Of a stretch of DNA of 64,000 nt, positions 1 through 11,486 are shown one piece after another. The DNA is from Undaria pinnatifida (lineage: Eukaryota > Sar > Phaeophyceae > Laminariales > Alariaceae). The first letter of the stretch is position 1. Every line of letters begins with the position of its first letter. The notes below the pieces were generated by a model that was given only the letters and a program-made list of their open reading frames with translations, had not been told where the DNA came from and ran no database searches. A program made the position numbers and the translations under genes. Location: assembly GCA_012845835.1 (NCBI GenBank), contig JABAKD010000004.1, positions 6,925,765 to 6,989,764 on the forward strand. Direction: 5' to 3'.

Positions 1-1100
1 TCGGAAAAAAGACACTTTTTGGCCCTCGAATTCGTCTGTGTAAGAAAAGTCCTGCAATAAGATCTTTGGTCGCCACGTTAAAATATAATTTCGTGTGGAC
101 GGAGACGAAGACGTTTTTTTTAGAACGCAGTCATTAGCGACGATTTTGAGTTTTGGTAAAAAGTATGACTTGGCTCGTTAAGGAAGGACGCTAATCGAGG
201 GTCCCCACTTATGATAATGTCCACAGCCAGGATACAACAAAATCGCCGTCTTAGGTGCTTGGAAGCACAACGCTGCGCGCCGTGCTTGCAACATGCACAA
301 GTCGTGCGCGGCGAGATGGAGCTGGCTGCTTGCGCATGCCTGATCTGGGCATCAATGGCACCATTTAGTTATTGGCGTGGAGTATCATAGCGCACACCTG
401 CAGCATAGGAGGCCCACGACAAATAAAGAATCCATGCCCGAGGCTTCTGTATTGTAGTGCTGTTGCTGTATCCCACTTTCCACTGCTGCTCACTTTGCGT
501 TCTGTACCTGACGCAAAACCCGAATCTACAACGCGTTGTTGGCGCGATGTGACACCACGAATCCCACGGCCGTGTGGGCGTCGCAAAGTCGAAAAGAAAA
601 GCGCTCATAGAAGCATGACCGGGCATCACATAGACACTCTCTACCGCGAGCAGCTTTGAGCCGCCCAAAAGCGAGGCGACCAGCGTGACTAGGACCGCAA
701 GGTGACCATAGCCGGGTTAACTTGAGGAGCTCTTTTTTGTGGTGGCTCAATGCCCGTCGCGAGAATGGCTAGAGCACCCTAAGGCTACTGCTGTCGCGAT
801 AGACATGACCGGCTGTTGAAAAGTCTTACTTCGATGCGCCAAGAACATAGTCTAGTCTAGTTCATTAAAATCCGTTTTTTGGAGAGTTACAGTGCCTTGA
901 ACTCGTCCGTGTGGAAGACATCGGGGCACGACCCCCTCTATCATATCGTACATGTAGCCCTTACGAGACGTCTGGATTAGTATCTAGGATGGAGTATGGT
1001 GGAGTCGAGGAATAGTATACGATCCGAGTTTTAGTGTACAGTCGACCAAATCTTCGACAGGAAAAGAAGACGGGATTTTTTTTCCCAGCAAATATATATT
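1..1100. other. Unassigned region, no supported gene
   Basis: Only short overlapping open frames on both strands are present. None has a recognisable domain, and I see no tandem structure or similarity to the repeats elsewhere in the window. Confidence 0.5.
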
Positions 1101-1112
1101 GGGTGGGTGAAG

Positions 1113-1160
1113 TTGGGGTTGGGTCGGTGCCTGGGCTAGGGTTGGGGTTAGGGTTAGGGT
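1113..1160 (+). repeat. Interstitial telomere-like repeat
   Basis: The tract mixes TTAGGG units with degenerate TTGGGG and CTAGGG units. It sits within ordinary sequence, so it is interstitial and not a chromosome end. A second, longer tract of the same type lies at 24073-24160. Confidence 0.7.
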
Positions 1161-1449
1161 CTGTAGTGGTTTGGGCAGTTTTGTTTTTCATGGTTTCCGT
1201 CTCGTGACACAGGAAGCACACGTCGGCCGAACCAAAATTCACCGAGATTTCTACACTTTTTCAAATATTATGATCCAGAATTGCGGTAAAAGGCGGCTCC
1301 CCTCTACTGTGCGTCGCCTCATGCAACCTGTGCAGACACTGTGTAGTGCTGTAAATTACTATACCGCACCATTGGTCGCGGTAAGAACAGTGGTTTATGG
1401 CTAGGGGGGTGCTACGCAAGAAACTGTGCTAGGTGTACACCGTAAATCG

Positions 1450-1765
1450 TCGAGGAAACAGCCACCGAGCGCTGACTGTTGGTTGGTTTTATCGCGCACT
1501 AGACTGTACATAAAACAATTCTGGATACACGCACGACAAACCGCCGAGCAAGCAGCCATCGCTCTGGCTGTTTGCCCTGGGGTTATCGCGTCCTGCATCT
1601 GACGAATCAGGACATACACGAAAACCACTGAGCCAACAGCCAGCGCCGACTGTTGTCTTTGTGCTTTACCGCGTTCATCTATCGAAAGTATGATGTACAC
1701 GACAACCATTGAGCTGTTCCGTCAGCGCCGACTGTTGGTTTTGTCGCGTACTACCAGGTGCTGTA
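1450..1765 (-). repeat. Palindrome-containing tandem array, reverse orientation
   Basis: About four degenerate units of roughly 80-100 bp. Each has a core like CAGCGCCGACTGTTGGTTTT preceded by ACACGACAACCACTGAGC. The unit is the reverse complement of the array at 2520-3110. The core is a near-palindrome, AACAG...CTGTT. No coding potential is convincing here. Confidence 0.6.
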
Positions 1766-1809
1766 CTTAAAAGTAGGATAAATTAAAAATCACCTCATTA
1801 TCGTTCTAG

Positions 1810-2345
1810 AGCTTCCATCCATGCCGCTGCTCCAATTCATCCCCCCCCCCCGCCCCCCCGCAACGCCCCCTCCTTCCCCACCACCCGCACCACCGCCTAG
1901 CCCTAGCACCACGCGTATAGCAAACCCCGACCTAAAGCTGTTACAAGCCCTTTCCCCCCCCCCCCCCTTCCCCCACCCACCCCCTCGAACACTCCGCCCT
2001 CTCCTCAGAACTGGTTGTACGACTTACAGGGTATACATAATAAACTGGTGCATTCCTTCCACAACCGTCAGATTTATCCCCGTAAAGGACTAATAGTTTC
2101 CACGCACATTTTGAGTTGCCCCCCCCCCCCCCGCCCCCCCTCCGCACCCTCTTGTTCAAACCCATGCCCCCCCGTATTCAAAAACTACGTTCTCCCCTCA
2201 CCGGATATTCGACTTGACAGGATAAACAATATAAAACTGAAGCATTTCCTTCCACAGCTGTCAGATTTTGTCCCCAACACGTTTTTTTTTGTTTCCGCGG
2301 ACAGACTGACTTACATCACCCTGTTGACCCTGATAGCTACACAAC
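1810..2345 (-). repeat. Rep-A copy, 5'-truncated
   Basis: The plus strand reads the reverse complement of the Rep-A 3' half. It includes the two similar modules ending in the phrase CCCTGTTGACCCTGATAGCTA, separated by C-rich tracts. Homology stops near 2345, before the usual GGAGTCGCCGACCTATATCC segment, so the copy is truncated. The proline-rich open frames here come from the C tracts and are not genes. Confidence 0.75.
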
Positions 2346-2519
2346 GACCAAACGTGTCATCCGACCACAAATTAATTGGCAGCCAAATAATTTGGGTAGC
2401 ACCTCAGTTGAGGAGGGATCCTACGCGTGGGTCCGACACAATAATTGCCCTCAAACGTATACCCCTATCTAACACTGCACCATGGCACGTTTTCTGGTAG
2501 ATGCACTACACCTTGGTCA

Positions 2520-3110
2520 CTGAACAAACCGTTACAGAGCTGGCTGTTAGCTCAGTGGCTGTCGTGTACATCCTACTTTGTCAGATATGCAGTGGTACGA
2601 AATAAAATGAACCATTAGCGCTGGTTGTTAGTTCGGTGGTTGTCGTGTGTATGTCCTCTTCCATTAGGTGCACGCGATCAACCACAACAAACAGTAGTCA
2701 GCGCCGGCTGTTAAAGCTCAGTTCTTGTCGTGTACGTTCCGATTTGTTAGACGTACAGCAGTACACGTGACAAATTTTTGTTAGACGTACAGCAGTACAC
2801 GTGACAAAACCAACAGTCAGCGTTGGCTGTTATTTGTCGCTTAATCAGTGGTTGTCGTGCATGTCGATGTTGTACACGATAGCCGCAGAACCAGCAGCCG
2901 GCACTCTGACTGGCTGTTAGCGCAATGATTGTCGTGAATATTCTGCTTCACGTCAGACGTACGCAATACACCACAGAACCAACGTTAGCGATGGCTGTTA
3001 GCTCAGTGGTTGTACGAATCCCATTTCTTTTGATGCACGTGATAAACCACAAAATCAACAGTCAGCGCCGGCTGTTGGCTCAGTGGTTGTCGTATGTTGT
3101 AAAAATATTA
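2520..3110 (+). repeat. Palindrome-containing tandem array, forward orientation
   Basis: About seven units of 75-125 bp repeat a core like CAGTCAGCGCCGGCTGTTAG followed by CTCAGTGGTTGTCGTGTA. The 20-bp core is nearly self-complementary (AACAG to CTGTT). A 30-bp sub-block with GTTAGACGTACAGCAGTACA is repeated in tandem at 2747-2807. The phrase TTAGCTCAGTGG matches a tRNA-type A box, but no B box lies at a suitable distance. Confidence 0.7.
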
Positions 3111-3250
3111 AACACGCTCCAGCTGTGAGATCAAAAATGTTGTCGAAACTCATGTTTGCAAGCTGTGTGTGATGCTCCGATCGCGCGTATTACGAGTTGT
3201 GTGTCCTCATTTAAGGATATAGATCGGCGACTCCCCTTGCAACTACAGAG
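3100..3250 (+). repeat. Rep-A copy, 3'-truncated
   Basis: It begins in an A+T-rich stretch followed by CTCCAGCTGTGAGATC and runs to GGCGACTCCCCTTGCAACTA, then diverges. It abuts the palindromic array on its left. Confidence 0.75.
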
Positions 3251-3544
3251 TATGTCGAGCGTGTGCCTTGTGCTTCTCTCACGTAGAAACACTTTCCCCA
3301 GGCACATGCTACGGAAAGCTTGACCTGTTTTCGCCTGTCTGCAAGAACACTATACTATAACCACCTCGCCCAAAAAACAAGAAACACAAGTTGTAGTAAA
3401 CTGCTAGTACGTGCTTTTGTCATGGACAAAACCACACATACATAAGGTATCCCAACGAACACCAAAGGCTACAACTACTGCGGTCAAGGAGTATGTTACG
3501 ATTATATGGTGTGTTATGATGATGTTATGATATATCCCCCTCTT

Positions 3545-3700
3545 CGCTGCCGGGTTTGAGCTGCTCGCACGAGTGACCCCTGCACCTCACAGACAAAACA
3601 CTTGAGACAACTGGGTTAAATCGACACACACACGACGCGTATGAAAATACGTGGAAGTGTGGTGAGCTTAAGCTTTATTTTTCCCCATCCGCCAGAGGAT
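3545..3700. repeat. Two short dispersed repeats
   Basis: Positions 3545-3615 resemble 29390-29465 (shared GCACGAGTGACCCCTGCACC-like block). Positions 3616-3700 closely match 16980-17060 (shared CGACGCGTATGAAAATACGT). Neither has coding potential. Confidence 0.55.
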
Positions 3701-3704
3701 GGAA

Positions 3705-3808
3705 TATTTTAATATTATAAAAATTAAAGTACACTCCAGCTGTGATATCGAATATTTCGTCGAAACTCATCTTTGCAAGCTGCTGTGTGTGATGCTCCGA
3801 TAGTCTCT
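3705..3808 (+). repeat. Rep-A fragment
   Basis: Only the first ~100 bp of the Rep-A consensus are present, from the A+T-rich left edge through GTCGAAACTCATCTTTGCAA to the GTGTGATGCTCCGAT segment. Confidence 0.65.
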
Positions 3809-3819
3809 ATATATTATTG

Positions 3820-6800
3820 TGCCGCAGCGTAGCTTGCCATTTCAGTGCGGATTGGTGCAGTTTTAAACAGCGCCAAAGCTTCAAACCGCGGAGGAACAGG
3901 AGGTTGCTCGCGCGAGTGTCTTCGAGCCACTTGCAGGATAAAGGTCTGGAAAGTGACCCTCCTAACGTAGCCTTGGTCACGAACAATACTGCAAACGAAG
4001 TTGGAAACGTTCCGGCGATTTTGGGTTAAAGGAGGACTTCCCGTCATTATTCGAAAAATAGTTCACAGAAATAAATGTGCTAGCTCTGGCCGCAGCACGC
4101 GTGTCCACCCGCCCCGATCCATGTTTACGCGTACCAGGTCAACATTTTTCTCGATGATGCGCGCGCCGCAAATCTGAATACGTGCAGACGGCCACTGCTG
4201 TAGCGTTCCGTGTGTGGCTTTAGGGCTAATAGTCTATATTGTTGATATAAACTTTTTCCCCGGACCCAATGTAGCGGAGATGTCGTTCCGACAGAAATTG
4301 AGTAGCTTTCTGTAAAGCAGTGTATGGTGTCGCTATCAAGACTCTCCGCCAGCCATATCCCCTTTTTCCCTCCTGTATGGTCGACCTATCTATGTATACA
4401 TGGTGCCGGTTTGAGCAGTCTGACTCTGGAGCTTTTTAATACGACGTGGTACGGTACGTGTGGCAAGCGTATCGTGCATACCTGATGCAGGTGCCATGGT
4501 GGCCATTCCGGCTGTGGAGAAGCTTGTGCCTATGTGCCGTATTTGACGAAACGTACTGCCCTCTCGTCAGACACCACACCTCACGGCCTGAAACCACCCC
4601 CGGTGCTAAATAAGCGAAAGAAAGATTAAAGGGCAAATTTCTTCACCCACGTTTATTAGATATCATCCTCTCGGTTGGACCGGTATGTCTTCCAAGCACC
4701 ACGCAACCATCACCCGGGCGGCTTCTGCTTGATTTGGAGCCCATGATGATGTAGAGAGATGCCCTCGTAGGTTGGGTTGTATATGTTCTCCAACTAACAC
4801 CTCATTCGTTCGTTGTTACCCCCTTTCAGTATCACCAGTTACACCGTATCCCTGTTGCTGTCTTTGGATGTGGCCCACACCAGAAATAAAACCAAGCTTA
4901 TTCGAAGACGTTATCCGTACGCAAGACAATAATCACAGGTGGTTCGGAAGTGCACCCTCACAAGTGGTTCTGAGCAGGACGTAGCTCGCGATTCACGCGA
5001 CTCGCCGAAAACCTCCCGGTGCTTCGCGCTTAGTGCACGCGATGTCTGCCTGATTGGTGCAAATCCGGCGTGTTCCATCCCGGCGTTTGAGGGATGCGAG
5101 GGTCTCTACGGATATTCACGGAATGAGTACCCTCCTTTAGTACCTTCCAAGAGTGTGCCAAATTGATTCATATCGTAATTCTATCGCCCCCGTCCATATA
5201 TCACCCCCCCATATAAACCACCCCCCCTGAGATAAACAGAACAAAAATATGGACCGAAAAATGTTGATGTTATCACCGGGGGGGCAGAAATCACCCGGTC
5301 GAGGGAGACCATCCCGCGTGAACAGGAAAAATCTAAACGCGAAAATATTTGCCATCGGAGGGGGTTTCTTGCGTCAGAAAGCGGTGTTGCTGGAAGTACA
5401 TGACATATCTTATAGACTATACACTCACCGCAGATACGGGTATAATGGCGCGGTATTTCAGTAGGATAGTGTGGCAGTGCGACGCGCCTGGCCCACGCGA
5501 TCGCCGCAAAACGCCCTATCTGAGGTACCCCGCACAACCATAGTCTGTACCGAGACTGGCAACAAACAATCAACAGTCGCAAGCAGCCATTTAACCATGT
5601 TACTACAGCATGGCGTACAAAGCGTCCCGCTTCGAAAACGCTCACCCTAACCCTGTTTCCATACATAAATGCCAGGAAACGAATCGAGCTACGTACTACG
5701 AGAAAAATGCAAATACACTCATTCCACGCTACGGTAGAGCTTGACACCGATTATTTCCTGGGGTGTCTCACTTTGAGGAGCTCTGCGCCCAAAACCAACA
5801 AATAATATTTCGATAAAATATCTAAGCGCATACCCCAAAAACAATCCTGCAATGTCCGTGGCATGCATACAGCAAATCAAAACGCCAAAAACAAACACTG
5901 AAATTCCGCCGATGTTTGGTTGAGGGGCCGCCCGCCCTGTCTTTGCGGAAACGTTTCAGTAAAACAATGTGGTGCGTCTACTGTTGTTGTAGCACGCTTC
6001 TCTCTCCATATGTTTACGCAAGCACCCCTTCCGAGTGTACTTTAACTTGAAAGAGCTCCCGGGGGGTCGAACTTTGAAAAGGGGCGGGGGCGGGGGGGGC
6101 TTTTGAAAAGCGAAGCGCAAATTAATGAGCCGCCGCGCAGGTAACCCGACGAGTGGCACCGACCAGCCCCTCTCCAGATAACATGTTATTTGGCCAATCA
6201 TATATATTTCATCTGCCGGAAGCCTTGTGTCTAGTAGTAAATGTCGCGCGTCCCGTACATGCGAGGCAGTCCATCGGTGAAGGTCTACGACGCTTCCGCA
6301 GCACAAGGCGTATGGTGCGTCGATTGCTGGATCTCTCTCTCTCTCTCTCTGTCTGAAAGCCCTATCAGACCGCGGAGGAACTCTAAGGCCTCAAACATTT
6401 CATCCATATATAATACCAGTAGCTAGCATAAAAATTGAAATTAAGATTGATTTTGGGTTTTACCCCCCCCTTCCACAAAGTGGGATATTGTGGTCTGTCC
6501 AAGGAGGAGCAGGATGTGGTGGACAAGAGGGGAGGAGGAGAGTTGACGGATGTGGCATGGAGAAGTTTGGCGCAGTACAGTAGGTAGTAGCGATGGACCA
6601 ATCGCTGTCTTAGGAGATATAGTGGCCAACTCAGGCGGCCAAACACAAAGGAAATAAGCATCACGTCAGTGTTCTGAATCCGAGACAAAAGTGGGTCTTG
6701 TTTGTAAATCCCATACTCTGTTTCTTAGTCGTTCGTATTTAGCAAAACGTCCGCTCGCGCCGGGCAGACAACACAATCCCACCACGAAAGCGCGGTGCGG

Positions 6801-7500
6801 GTGGCACATCTGTCGTAGAGCCTCATTTTTCGGCGCCCCGGCCTCGCTCGCGCCAGGGTGGCCGCCATATATTCCCTTATTGGTCAAATGCTGTCGCACT
6901 TTGGGGTCTCGTGGCTCGCACGGCCTTGTCTTCTTTTTATTTTTTTGTGTCGCGGCACCCACAAATAATATTTTACGCGGTTTAAAGGTGAGGGACAGAG
7001 GAGCCACTCGCGCGGCAGCAAAAGACGGCGTACCCTCACTATCGTGGCGTTGGTCACTGTCAAAAGTTGATGGTTGTCCCTTCTCGGAGGAGGGCGGGTC
7101 ATTCGTTGCTTGCCTTAGTCGTTGACCATTGACCACGCATCCCTCTCGAGACGGAGCACCGTTCCCACTCGTAACAGAGGCACGTCCAACATTCGGGAGC
7201 TCATTACGCATTTTCCATACATGACTTGGGGGGGGGGGGGAGGACTGAACCTCGAGGCTCGAATTCGAGGTTTGAGCTTGTCCGAAAAGACGTTTGTAGA
7301 CACGCGGTACATTATATTAACATATACCAGGTGCCTCGAGTTCCGAGCATTATATGTAGATCCTGGGCTGAGGAGGCGCTTCAGTGAGTAACGTCTGCTT
7401 AAGCTCACAAGTGCAATCCCTACCCCGCGGGAAGGCTTGTACAGCAGTCTCTACAGCGATTACTACCCGGATTCAAAACCACGCCGGAAGAAGGCGAAAC
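3820..7500. other. Unassigned region
   Basis: No reading frame shows a recognisable domain. A minus-strand frame (5181-5747) and two opposed frames around 6666-7211 are the longest, but none is supported by motifs or composition. A short CT microsatellite lies near 6331-6350 and a C/G-rich tract near 6080-6105. Confidence 0.4.
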
Positions 7501-7529
7501 TGCGTTATTTTAACAAATCGAAACTTCTA

Positions 7530-7625
7530 ACCCTTTTACAGCTGGAAACCCGATTTTGGGGACAAAATTACTTGGATATAGTACAGGGAAGGGTTCGGGG
7601 GCTCTAAAGTAAAGGGTTAATTTCA
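7530..7625. repeat. Short dispersed repeat, copy 1
   Basis: This ~95-bp block shares GGGGACAAAATTACTTGGA and flanking similarity with 13085-13180. Function unknown. Confidence 0.5.
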
Positions 7626-7734
7626 AATTGAATTCCAAATAATTTTTTCCCAGCAAATAAACGGAGGGGTCAACTAGGCATAGCTTTTCTGTTTTGGGAA
7701 ATATATAGCATTTGAACACGGGACGTGCCGATTC

Positions 7735-8080
7735 GATCGCCTTCTAGTCCCGAACGTTCTTATTTCTCTGAGCGCTCTTAAATCGGGGTCTACCCACTGG
7801 ACATGTGCGTATATAGTACTCTATATACCAACTGCTATAGCTTTCAGTACAGGCGGGACATGCCGACTTGATCGCTCTTTAGTCCCGGATGTTCTTGACC
7901 TGAGCGCTCTTAAATCGGGGTATCCACTGGATATGTGAATAATATAACCCTGATGTTCTTATCCTGAGCGCTCTTAAATCGATATACCCACTGGATATGT
8001 GTACCAGAATATAACCCAGATGTTCTTATCCTGAGCGCTCTTAAATCGGGGTACACACTGGACATGTGTATAATATACGG
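7735..8080. repeat. Tandem repeat, ~65-130 bp units, four copies
   Basis: The phrase CTGAGCGCTCTTAAATCG recurs four times (near 7773, 7900, 7965 and 8033), each followed by a CCACTGGATATGTG-like segment. The first two units carry an extra block, GGACATGCCGACTTGATCGC-like. The last two are about 68 bp apart. Confidence 0.75.
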
Positions 8081-8362
8081 GAGCCGTCCCACGGCAGGGG
8101 TGCGGCAGAAAATTCCTGAGGTCCTACGAAACGTTAAGAGTTAAGAGCTCAATATCTCGCCCGAAGAGTAACTTCGAAGGCATCCATTCGCGCAACCCGT
8201 CCAAGATTTTCTGTGCCTTTTGTAATCCTGAACCCAAGTATACCCGTAACATTATTAGACTTGACCATTGGCTTATCAAACGAGGAGCTCATTAACTGTT
8301 ATCGTATTATTGACCCATGTCATTATTATTATTCTTGTTGTTCTTCATCTTTTTATGTCTAA

Positions 8363-8669
8363 TTTTTCTTCACACTTCTACCTTCCAGCTTCTGGACAGG
8401 CCGTGGTCGCAGGTGTCGTCCCTTCTACTCCCCGGTTCTTGCCTTCAATTTTTATCGCGCATTACATAGGGTTCAGCAATCCCACTGCTTGTCGATTTTT
8501 CGTCGAGTTTTTTGCTAACTCACGCTCTCGCGCTTTCCGCAGGTCAATTTGTGCACAAGAAAAGCTCCAACGAGTTTAAACGAGTATGCGGTGGGGCTCG
8601 AACTCCCGATGCTGACCTATACCAGGCTCAAGGATGATAACCTGGTACGCCAAGACCGGGGCCACCGGA
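8363..8669 (-). mobile_element. SINE-B, tRNA-derived SINE
   Basis: Read on the minus strand, the element starts with a tRNA-like head carrying A-box-like and B-box-like (TTCGAGCCC) elements. It continues through a unique body (AATTGACCTGCGGAAAGCGC) and ends with the TGYGACCACGGCCTGTCCAG tail and an A-rich end. Cleaner copies lie near 62.9 and 63.6 kb, where the A box reads close to TGGCGTATCAGG about 33 nt before the B box. RNA polymerase III transcription is expected for the class; the sequence does not show it directly. Confidence 0.8.
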
Positions 8670-8869
8670 TAATAATATGACTAGTCAGTGACGCAGGTCA
8701 CGATATAGATAGGGGTTACAATCACTCTTTTCGGCTGACAAAAAATCTGAACCACAGGCTTTCTCAACCCAACATCACCGCAATTACATCCATTCCTGTT
8801 TTCCGCTGATAATGATTTTTTTTGGTGTTATCTTAGCCGGCCATGGGATTCGTCGTTGGGTGGTACTTC

Positions 8870-9035
8870 CTTCGTACTTCGAAGTATTTTGTCAGCATTA
8901 TTTCATGGGCGCTGACGTGTGTACAGTTCCCCACGCGAGGACACCTTCTTCGGTGCAGGTCTGCCACGCATTCTTCTTGTTTCTACATACCACAGAGTTT
9001 CCATTACGCTATCTTACATACTTCGAAGTACTACC
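8870..9035. other. Two copies of palindrome TACTTCGAAGTA
   Basis: The 12-bp palindrome TACTTCGAAGTA occurs near 8875 and 9020. It may be a protein-binding site or chance; nothing nearby decides. Confidence 0.3.
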
Positions 9036-9112
9036 TTGTGCGGGCATGTGAGAGATATAACATTCATATAATAATGCGTGAAATATGGCTGTCCTCTGAT
9101 GGTGTGACAGCA

Positions 9113-9495
9113 GTGTTATAAAGGCTTAGTTTGGGCAAGCTACGTATCGGTTAAACTTTCTTTTGCATGTGGTCAAACGGACTAATAACCCAATAATTCC
9201 TAACAAATGGCGCCGTCGACAGATCATGGGTATTTGGGTCGTAGGTTCAAATCCCACATCCACCAAAATATACTTTTTCAGATTTTCCCGGCGACGAATT
9301 TGATAAATACTCTCTCCCCGGTGTACCCAGGGAATGAACGGCTTGAATATATTGACAGGTCTGCCCGTATATCCGGCCGACCTGCTATCCCGTCGTTTCA
9401 GGGGGGAGAGTGTTATAAGGCCTAGTTTGGGCAAGCTATTGGTTAACCTTTTTGCAAGTGGTCAAGCGGACTAATACCCCACTAATACCTTCACA
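9113..9495 (+). mobile_element. TRIM-like miniature LTR retrotransposon
   Basis: Two ~85-93-bp direct repeats (9113-9205 and 9411-9495) start GTGTTATAAGGC and end TAACA or TTCACA. Two bases after the left repeat lies TGGCGCCGTCGACAG, which starts with TGG like a primer binding site and resembles the TGGCGCCGTC sites of plant LTR elements. A purine tract AGGGGGGAGA immediately precedes the right repeat. The hexamer ACAGCA flanks both ends (9107-9112, 9496-9501), consistent with a target-site duplication. The interior (~205 bp) has no gene but holds a tRNA-like T arm (GGTTCAAATCC) followed by CCACATCCACCA. A class-II or intron-bearing tRNA relic is an alternative for part of it. Confidence 0.65.
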
Positions 9496-9741
9496 ACAGC
9501 ATGCGCCTTCGTCGACATTTATCGGTTGCGGCGCGGCGGTGTTTTTTGAAGGTTGACATCACACCCGTAGATATAGTTTAAGTATAAACGTGGTAACCGT
9601 TCACCACGAATTACGACAACGACACCGCGGACTACAGCCTACTACACTTTGAAGATCTATCCTACGATTCGCGATTATGATAGCGTATCGTACAGTGTTT
9701 AGCGGTATATATTACACTGTACAACTTATATAACGCCAGGA

Positions 9742-10150
9742 GGTTGCTGTTGAACTGTTGTTGTTACTCACATTAACTCGTTTAATCAAGTCCGTGGTCA
9801 CAGGACAGGCTCCAGTCACTCTATAGAGCTGAGGAATACCCCCAGGCGAAAAGCACAAACAAAACCAATGGTTATACACGCTTCCTGGTATATATTACAG
9901 CTGGCGCAATTTATGCCTCCGCCAGAAACATATAAAAAATGAAATCGGGGGAGTCAGCCTACGATGTGCTAGGTCAGTACTGGTGCATACGTCTCACTAC
10001 TCGCGCCTGGGAAAACCGACTATAATAATACCGCTTGCCACCCAGGAAAGACTACCACCACGTATTACACGCACTGCTGTAATTACCTTCACTACGCATA
10101 CGCACGCCAGACGCACGTCAAATGGAAACAAGAAACAAAGAAAAGCATCA
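9742..10150 (-). mobile_element. LINE-C 3' end, 5'-truncated copy
   Basis: On the minus strand this matches the 3' UTR of LINE-C as seen at 42590-43098. It runs from the end of a pyrimidine-rich stretch through ACTCCCCCGATTTCATTTTT-like sequence to the CTGTGACCACGGACTTGATT tail and a degenerate AAC run. No coding sequence remains, as expected for 5' truncation during target-primed reverse transcription. Confidence 0.75.
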
Positions 10151-10599
10151 TACTAGGGGGTGTTGTGGTACCAGGTAGGTGGTATTCCCTGGTTATTATG
10201 ACTTACTGTATAGTCTAGACTAGTCTAATAGAAAAACCTCGTAGTCTCCATCATTGTTCCATTTGCCATCTGATGATAAACTATACCTGGTACTCGGAGT
10301 ATTATACGAGGGGTGAAGTCAATCAACTCAGAATATTTCAAGACGTTAACTATTTTTGTTCGAGGGAGACGATATACGTAATCCATGATAAGGACAAGGA
10401 CACACACCCAGTAGTATTACGCGCGATCGGAGTATCACAGACAGCTTGCAAAACGACAAAATCTTCGATCTCTCACAGCTAAGGTAGTACAAAACATGTA
10501 CTAGGGTATGATGCAAAGCACTATTCGAATAATGTTATGATGCTGCTATACGACTACTACTGCTGTGTGTGGTACTTTACGAACTCGTAGTGTTAATTC

Positions 10600-10830
10600 G
10601 TGGGGGCCTTTGTCTTGCGCACAAATTGACTTGCGGAAAACGTGAGAGCGTGAGTTAGCACCGCTCGGTGACAAATCGATGAGCAGTGGGATTGCTGAAC
10701 CCTATGCGCGACAAAAAAATGCAAGCTCTTGCGAGAACCGGGGGGCAGAAGAGACGAGACCTGTGACCACGGCTTGTCCAGAAGCTGGAAAGTAGAAGTG
10801 TGCAGAAAACAAAAAGCTAAAAACAAGTGT
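10600..10830 (+). mobile_element. SINE-B, headless copy
   Basis: The body (CAAATTGACTTGCGGAAAAC) and tail (CTGTGACCACGGCTTGTCCA) of SINE-B are present, but the tRNA-like head is missing. Confidence 0.75.
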
Positions 10831-11267
10831 TCTTGTTATGGCCTACCTGGTACGTGTGGTACAACCCCAACCCTACTAGCTGTGTGCCACCACAAAGAGA
10901 GCACCAAAGGTAGTACCTGGTACATGGTACCTGCGTGTTCTCTTCGCGGGCTGTTCTATATGAAGAGCTCACGTTAGGTTGGCTGCTTCAAGAGCTGTGT
11001 ATCAATCGGCGGGTGGTTTCCGAAGATATTTGTGCTACGTACCAAAAACCACGAAGAGCTGGCAAATAACAAGGGCGCTCTAGATTTCGAATCCTCTTAT
11101 CACGATCTTTGTTACGCGTCAATTCTGTAACCACACGCAAACCGCAACGTATGCATACTTGTATACGTGAAAAAAAAAAAGGCAGTAGAGACAACTACCA
11201 CACAACAACGAAAATAAACTATCAAGAACATTTAGATTAATTTGATCAATCCGTTCGTCCCACTTAC

Positions 11268-11486
11268 CTGTTTTCCCCAGTCCACGTGCCCTGCGTACGT
11301 TGACTCCCCATGCGGCTGGGCCGTGGGAGCTTCCTCCTCCTCCATGGTACTAGTAGAACTCGAAACTTGATTGCAGGTGATCCCTCTTCGAGTAGGCAGC
11401 ACCTTGGACTTAAGAGCAGGTGGAAGGCGCAGTTGGAGCCCAAGGACAGCGCTCAACATTCCCAGCAACAAGCAGCGCCTGGCCAT
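11268..11486 (-). CDS. First exon of putative plastid- or secretory-targeted protein (paralog 1)
   Basis: The exon encodes 73 residues and ends exactly at a CAG|GTAAGT splice donor (GT at 11267-11266). The protein starts with a basic n-region (MARR), a hydrophobic core (LLLGMLSAVLG) and then LQLRLPPAL, followed by a Ser/Thr/Glu-rich linker and a terminal WGKQ. About 47 of 73 residues match the exon at 58770-58988, which has the same length and intron position. The pattern is a signal peptide plus transit-like region. The +1 residue after the likely cleavage is Leu here and Phe in the other copy. I chose this start because both copies have the same ATGGCCAGG context; an in-frame ATG at 11522 lies upstream but is not conserved. 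Downstream exons are not identified, so this may be a gene fragment. The mature product is unknown. Confidence 0.6.

Noticed and set aside
2520-3110. tRNA cluster suggested by repeated TTAGCTCAGTGG
   Set aside because: No T arm at the right distance, and the phrase is part of the tandem unit.
5181-5747. 188-codon minus-strand frame
   Set aside because: No recognisable motif, and it ends in a C-rich simple stretch.
6666-7211. Opposed frames of 144 and 181 codons
   Set aside because: Both strands are open over the same DNA and neither shows a domain or splice context.
9160-9266. Functional tRNA gene ending in an encoded CCA
   Set aside because: The acceptor stem does not pair and the A-to-B box distance (~75 nt) is too long without an intron. 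The TRIM interpretation explains more of the locus.
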